From contig JACMZG010001908.1 in the NCBI GenBank assembly GCA_018340805.1, forward strand, positions 45,949,117-46,013,116: DNA of 64,000 bases, read 5' to 3'. A program made the translations under genes and the position numbers. Below are positions 59,794 through 64,000 of this stretch, piece by piece (the first letter of the stretch is position 1; each line of letters starts with the position of its first letter). This stretch comes from Microvelia longipes (taxonomy: Eukaryota > Arthropoda > Insecta > Hemiptera > Veliidae). The notes beneath the pieces were generated by a model, which saw nothing but the letters and a program-made list of their open reading frames with translations, was not told where the DNA came from and made no database searches.

Positions 59794-60286
59794 AGGTACT
59801 TATTTATTTGGTTCCCAACATAAAGTTGGGACCCAAGCAAATATGGCGATATAGGGCAATTATTCACTTGGGTACTGACAATATATTTACTAAATTATAT
59901 AAAAAGAAATTCTTTAACAATCATAATAGGGGATGTTGAAAAGCAAAGAGGCATTGTATGGGGTTGAGAAGGGGGAAAAAGAAAAAGATTGATAATTAAG
60001 TAAATAAGTTATATAGTGCGAAAGTATCCTTGGTTCCCTACATAAAATGGGAACCAAGGGGGGTATATGGACCCAAGTAAATAAGTGCCAGGAAAATTAC
60101 AAAATATCTTTGTTCTCATAGCAAAAAGCTTGTAATTTCTTAAAGTCTTAAGAATTAATTTAATTAATGTATTAATCGAAACTGAGGGATTTTAATGGAG
60201 TTTAGACAGACCTCCTAGTTCCTATACCCAAATCCACTAGATTTTTTCAGATAAATTGAGGTTGGGAACCAAGTAAATAAGTGCCC
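59794..60286. mobile_element. 493-bp TIR element (MITE)
   Basis: The left end AGGTACTTATTTATTTGGTT (continuing CCCAAC) matches the reverse complement of the right end, GGGCACTTATTTACTTGGTT (CCCAAC): a TIR of about 26 bp. It is flanked by AAATAC on both sides (59788-59793 and 60287-60292). Internal copies of the TIR word form two hairpins (59811-59836 and 60029-60058). No protein is encoded. Confidence 0.7.
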
Positions 60287-60383
60287 AAATACAAATATTT
60301 AAAATAGTAAAAAATTTTACATTATGTTACTTTTAACAGATAAATGAAATAATGTACAAATTGAATTTTTTGCTTAAGTTATT

Positions 60384-60408
60384 ATAATATATAATATTAT
60401 ATATATAT

Positions 60409-60444
<36 letters not shown>

Positions 60445-60500
60445 ATTATATATATATATATACATACCCATATATATACATACACACATATATACATTTA
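60384..60500. repeat. AT-rich simple repeat
   Basis: TA-dominated tract ending in 'tacatacacacatatataca'. Confidence 0.9.
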
Positions 60501-60504
60501 TGAT

Positions 60505-61235
60505 GTTGAAACTTCTAAACAAAACACTTTTTGTTAAACAATTTTTTTTTTAAACGTCTAAAGTGACACCATTTTAATAATTAATAGTATTAATAATATA
60601 TTTGATTAGCCCTAATCTTATATGTTCTTCCTGTCATAAGAATCAATTCTTGAGCCAAGTTTCATTAAAATCGAATCAACCATTGAAACTGAAGAGGTTT
60701 TACAAGAAATGTACACATCAATTCATATATCTCAAGAACTGTGATCTAGCTGAGGTCTCTTCCTATTTGGATACATTCAAAAAATCAATAGAAACACTTT
60801 TTATCAAACAAATATTGTTTTGTAATTTTGATATTTATGGAGACTGTCAATTAATTAATATGACAATATTTTTTAAGTTTTATATTAATTTTTTATTTAA
60901 GTATATAGTGACACTATTTAAATACCTCAAGTTGGATTAAAACCAAAATCTAATTAGTTCTCCCTCCGAAAGGAATTGATTTTGGAGCCAAGTTCCATTA
61001 AAATTGGATGACATGTTTGATTTGAGCTGTAGAGTGTTTACAAGAAAAAGGCACATCAGTACACACAGTCATTAATTTTTTTGGTTTTTAGGATCAGTAG
61101 GTGCTGAAACGTCCAGATTTGATCAAAAAAAGAGGATGTTGTGTTTTATGAAAATGTAATGCTCCCCCCCCCCCCTTATGAAGTAGGGAAGCAAATACCT
61201 AATTTAAGAATTAAGATTTAATGGACTGTGAGTTT
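60505..61235. other. unassigned sequence
   Basis: The open frame at 60602-60940 (112 codons) is the second longest in the window. It has no recognised domain and an AT-rich composition like its surroundings. Words near 60650 and 60980 ('ttgagccaagtttcattaaa', 'ttggagccaagttccattaa') show it lies in a diverged tandem repeat of about 330 bp. I therefore do not call it a gene. Confidence 0.45.
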
Positions 61236-61238
61236 AAT

Positions 61239-61507
61239 GAGGAAAGAATAATAATGAAGACAGCAGTCCTAGTTTTTGTTAGTTTAATTTGTTACATCAG
61301 AGCTTTCGCACAAGCGATGCTTGGCATCCTCAGTGAATAATAAGTAATATAGTTACACCACCACATATGTAATGTATGTGAATAGTAAGTAATAATATTA
61401 TTTATTGTTCACTGAGGATGCCAAGCATCGCTTGTGCAAAAGCTCTGATGTAATAAATTAAACTAACAAAAACTAGGACTGCTGTCTTCATTATTATTCT
61501 TTCCTCC
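61239..61507. mobile_element. 269-bp foldback with hammerhead-like motif in each arm
   Basis: Arms of about 102 bp (61239-61340 and 61403-61507) are near-perfect reverse complements across a 62-bp loop. Each arm encodes, read inward to outward, CTGAGGA, a stem (CAAG/CTTG) and GAAA. The left arm (minus strand, 61333-61304) keeps GAAA; the right arm (from 61412) has CAAA. No coding sequence is present. Confidence 0.7.
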
Positions 61508-61509
61508 TC

Positions 61510-62415
61510 AAACACCTAATTTTCCAGATTAATTTCATTGTTTTTTGTTTCAAAAATAAAATAATAGCTACATGAAAATGTATGAAACTAGGATTTGGCT
61601 AAGACTGAAGGAAATATTTTACAGGACAACATAAAGAGCTTGAGATTATCTTTATAATCTCAGAGTTAATGGTCATCCTGCTTTACCTGCTAAAAACATT
61701 TAACCCTTTTTTCTTTCAGTTTATTAAAAATACTTTTAGTTGTAGTACTATCTGACATTTTCACTTAATGTTTTAGATTTTCATTTGATATGATAGTTAA
61801 AAAACAAAGTGAAACCCAAAAGTTCAAAATTACAAAACTTTCCTAGAAAATAACTTGTATACTCAAAGTTCTCTTTAAATAAATCCAATTCATGTATTCT
61901 GTTTTTATTTAATTTATTTCAAACGTGACCCGAACTGACCTCCAGTTCATGCCTGAGTTGGCTTTTCAATTTTATAAAATATTAATGATATTCATATCAT
62001 TGAAAACTGTTTATATTTCTTAAAACGTAGAAAACTTTTAAACAAAATTATTTTGAATATATTATAAATTCTGTAATAACGTTTTTGAAACTTCATTTTT
62101 TGAATACTTAAACCAAGAATGTAATGTTAATTTTTTTAAATCTTAATGAGAATTAATATTTTTTATATTTTTTTTTAATTTTACAGATTTGAGCAATCTA
62201 TTGTTGTATTTTTTTAATGTTTGCTTCAAAGTTTCATCAAAGAAAAAAATGTTCTGAGAAATTTTTAAAACTAAAAATTGTTTTTTAGTATAAATATTTT
62301 TTATTATGGTTAAGTTTTTTATTCTAGAATACTAAACCTACAGATTAAACTCTATTAGGATAAAAATAATCCCTCTCAAAATAGGTGAGCAAAACTTAAC
62401 CGTGATATTTTCCTC
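61510..62415. other. unassigned AT-rich sequence
   Basis: No gene or repeat recognised. A small hairpin word 'gacctccagttcatgcctga' near 61938 is all that stands out. Confidence 0.4.
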
Positions 62416-62424
62416 TATTACTTT

Positions 62425-63780
62425 TCCTCATTTATACCGTAGGTATATAGGAAAAGTATTGAGTTTGCAAAAAAAAAAATCAGAAACCAGGATGAAACTG
62501 GAATAATCTGTTACAGGTGTTTTTAAGGCCTCCTCAGTGGTTGTCTGTCTGTATGTGTGTGTGTGTGTGTCTGTTATCATCGTAGCGCCCAGTGTATTTA
62601 TGCAAGAGAATTAAAGTTTTGTACAAAAAGCATTCTACCACTGTGTATGTGCTATTCGGAAAATAATTTTTATAATGTCATTAACCCGCAATAATGACTC
62701 AGTGAAATTTTTGAAAAATCATAAAACCCGGAAAAATGATGCAATCGGATTGAGATTCGGCATGCATGTGACTATGTATAAGACTAACATATGTGCCAAG
62801 TTTCATCTCATTATCAGCATTAGTTCAGAGTAGTGCGTGTATGTGTCTGTTATCATCGTAGCACCCAGGGTATTAATGCTAGAGAGTTGAAACTTATATG
62901 ATGGATTGAGCTGTGGAGTGCTATGATAAGAAGAAATAAAACTAAAGTTTGTACCACAAGTACAAACTTTAGTAAAAACCACAATGGTACAAGTTTGTAT
63001 CATTAGACTCACTGGTAGACAACTGATCTACTTTTTTAATAATCACCGGCACTGATGATGACTGTTAACGGTTGAAAGTCGGCTTTGTTATTAGTAATTA
63101 TAATGAGTGGAGAGACGAAAACTTGTTTAGTTTTATTTCTTCTTAGTTGAAACTTTGTACAAAATCAGTCTACTGCTGTAGTTGTGCAATTCAGAGAATA
63201 ATATTTTTATGAAGTCATTAACTCGCAATAATGACACAGCAAAAATGATGCGATCGTATTGAAGTTCTTATACATGTAGCCATGTATAAGAAAAACATAT
63301 ATGCCAAGTTTCATCTCATTATCAGCATTAGTTACATTTTTATTGAATGACTTGGGTACCATTCAAAACGGTAGTGATAGAGGAGTTCACCGTATAATGA
63401 TAAATAAAAGAGTCCCTCTACTTAATTACTTTATTAAGACTTGTGTATATTTTTTAAAAATAGTCAAAAATCAGAAAATGATTTAATCGAGTTGAAATTT
63501 TGTACAGGTAGTACAGGTATACCTTTACTAATTAAATAAGTACACTCAGTTTCGTTTAAATATGACAAGTATATCCATGATTTTTGTTGGATCATAAAAA
63601 AAGCAGCATTGAGAGAGGCCAGTGCTGCATGGGTGACCACTGAGAATGAAAACATGTGGCAGGAAAAATTTGGTGAATTATATATTCTGAGGATGAGCGA
63701 AACGAGTCCGAAGTAGGGAGGATTAGCGTAGCGAATGCGATGTGTTGAGGAAAAATCTGAGGTACCCCGTACCAGATTTT
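62425..63780 (+). repeat. R5S dispersed repeat, most complete copy, with insertion
   Basis: It begins 'tttataccgtaggtatatag' and runs through 'aggcctcctcagtgg', (GT)n and 'gttatcatcgtagcgcccag' to 'tgtcattaacccgcaataat'. Then comes 'gtgccaagtttcatctcatt', with a partial restart at 62829. After a 249-bp insertion (62896-63144) the sequence continues through the same modules to a 5S-like segment (about 63601-63648, AGAGGCCAGTGCTGCATGGG then TGACCACTGAGAAT). It ends in 'gatgagcgaaacgagtccga' and GAGGTACCCCGTACCAGATT near 63776. This copy gives the module order used for the family. No open frame spans it. Confidence 0.75.
62896..63144. mobile_element. 249-bp insertion with 11-bp target duplication and hammerhead-like motif
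   Basis: AGTTGAAACTT occurs at 62885-62895 and 63145-63155, flanking the insert, and R5S continues across it. An inverted pair lies inside ('aagaagaaataaaacta' near 62930 and 'tagttttatttcttctt' ending at 63144). At 63052-63077 is CTGATGA, U, a 5-bp stem (GACTG/CGGTT, loop TTAA) and GAAA. Confidence 0.55.
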
Positions 63781-63789
63781 TAATATTCT

Positions 63790-64000
63790 ATTGCTGAGTT
63801 GAATTTACTGTCTATGTAAAATGATTTTTTAAAAGAAAAGAAAGGAAAATATCAATAAAAGAAAAATGATTGTATTATATTGTAGATTAATTGATAAAAT
63901 ATATTCATTTCATCCAATAAATGTTTGTTATAAATGATTATGTACAAGTGTAAAAATGTATATTTTTATATATTGTAAATAATGTATTTTATATAAAATA
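63790..64000. other. unassigned AT-rich sequence
   Basis: No recognisable feature up to the window end. Confidence 0.4.

Noticed and set aside
60602..60940. 112-codon frame as a gene
   Set aside because: It overlaps a diverged tandem repeat of about 330 bp and has no recognisable motif.

Overview
This looks like nuclear DNA from an animal with a large, AT-rich, repeat-loaded genome. An arthropod, most likely an insect, fits best. The evidence is a split gene with GT-AG introns of about 14 and 26 kb, no long open reading frames, and relics of Jockey-like non-LTR, Penelope-like, LTR, hAT and Mutator-like elements, tRNA-type SINEs and many microsatellites. The species cannot be named from sequence alone. 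Indels that break otherwise regular tandem units (for example 9700-10450 and 43900-44640) may be real decay or residual long-read error. One host gene is recognisable. Two internal exons on the + strand (14247-14415 and 28288-28520) join in phase and encode part of an APCDD1-family domain. APCDD1 is a membrane-tethered Wnt-pathway inhibitor. A possible last exon (54741-54846) encodes a short hydrophobic C-terminus. At least one exon must lie between the second and third, and I could not find it. The 5' exons would lie upstream of 14.2 kb or outside the window. Most of the window is therefore APCDD1 intron. Layout: 1-4.1 kb holds a 1.5-kb foldback element, a tRNA-type SINE and a copy of an abundant dispersed repeat called R5S here. 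4.1-9.3 kb is unassigned sequence, microsatellites and a 380-bp TIR element. 9.6-11.5 kb is a 24-bp minisatellite split by a solo LTR. 14.2 kb is the first exon. 16.3-24.5 kb has R5S copies, a 54-bp minisatellite, a Jockey-type RT relic and a Mutator-like MITE pair, one of them split by a hAT-like insertion. 28.3 kb is the second exon. 32.7-44.6 kb has another MITE copy, two related composite foldback elements in opposite orientation, and a 317-bp tandem repeat split by a non-LTR element. 45.1-45.7 kb is a Penelope-like relic with RT tail and GIY-YIG domain. 52.5 kb is a SINE. 54.7 kb is the possible last exon. 55-62 kb is repeat-poor apart from two inverted-repeat elements, and 62.4-63.8 kb holds R5S copies. 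Two patterns go beyond routine repeat annotation. First, R5S carries a segment closely resembling the 3' half of 5S rRNA, seen at eight to ten places on both strands. Second, a hammerhead-core-like motif (CTGANGA, short stem, GAAA) recurs at five loci, three of them inside small inverted-repeat structures, one of which has an 11-bp target-site duplication. Neither was tested computationally.
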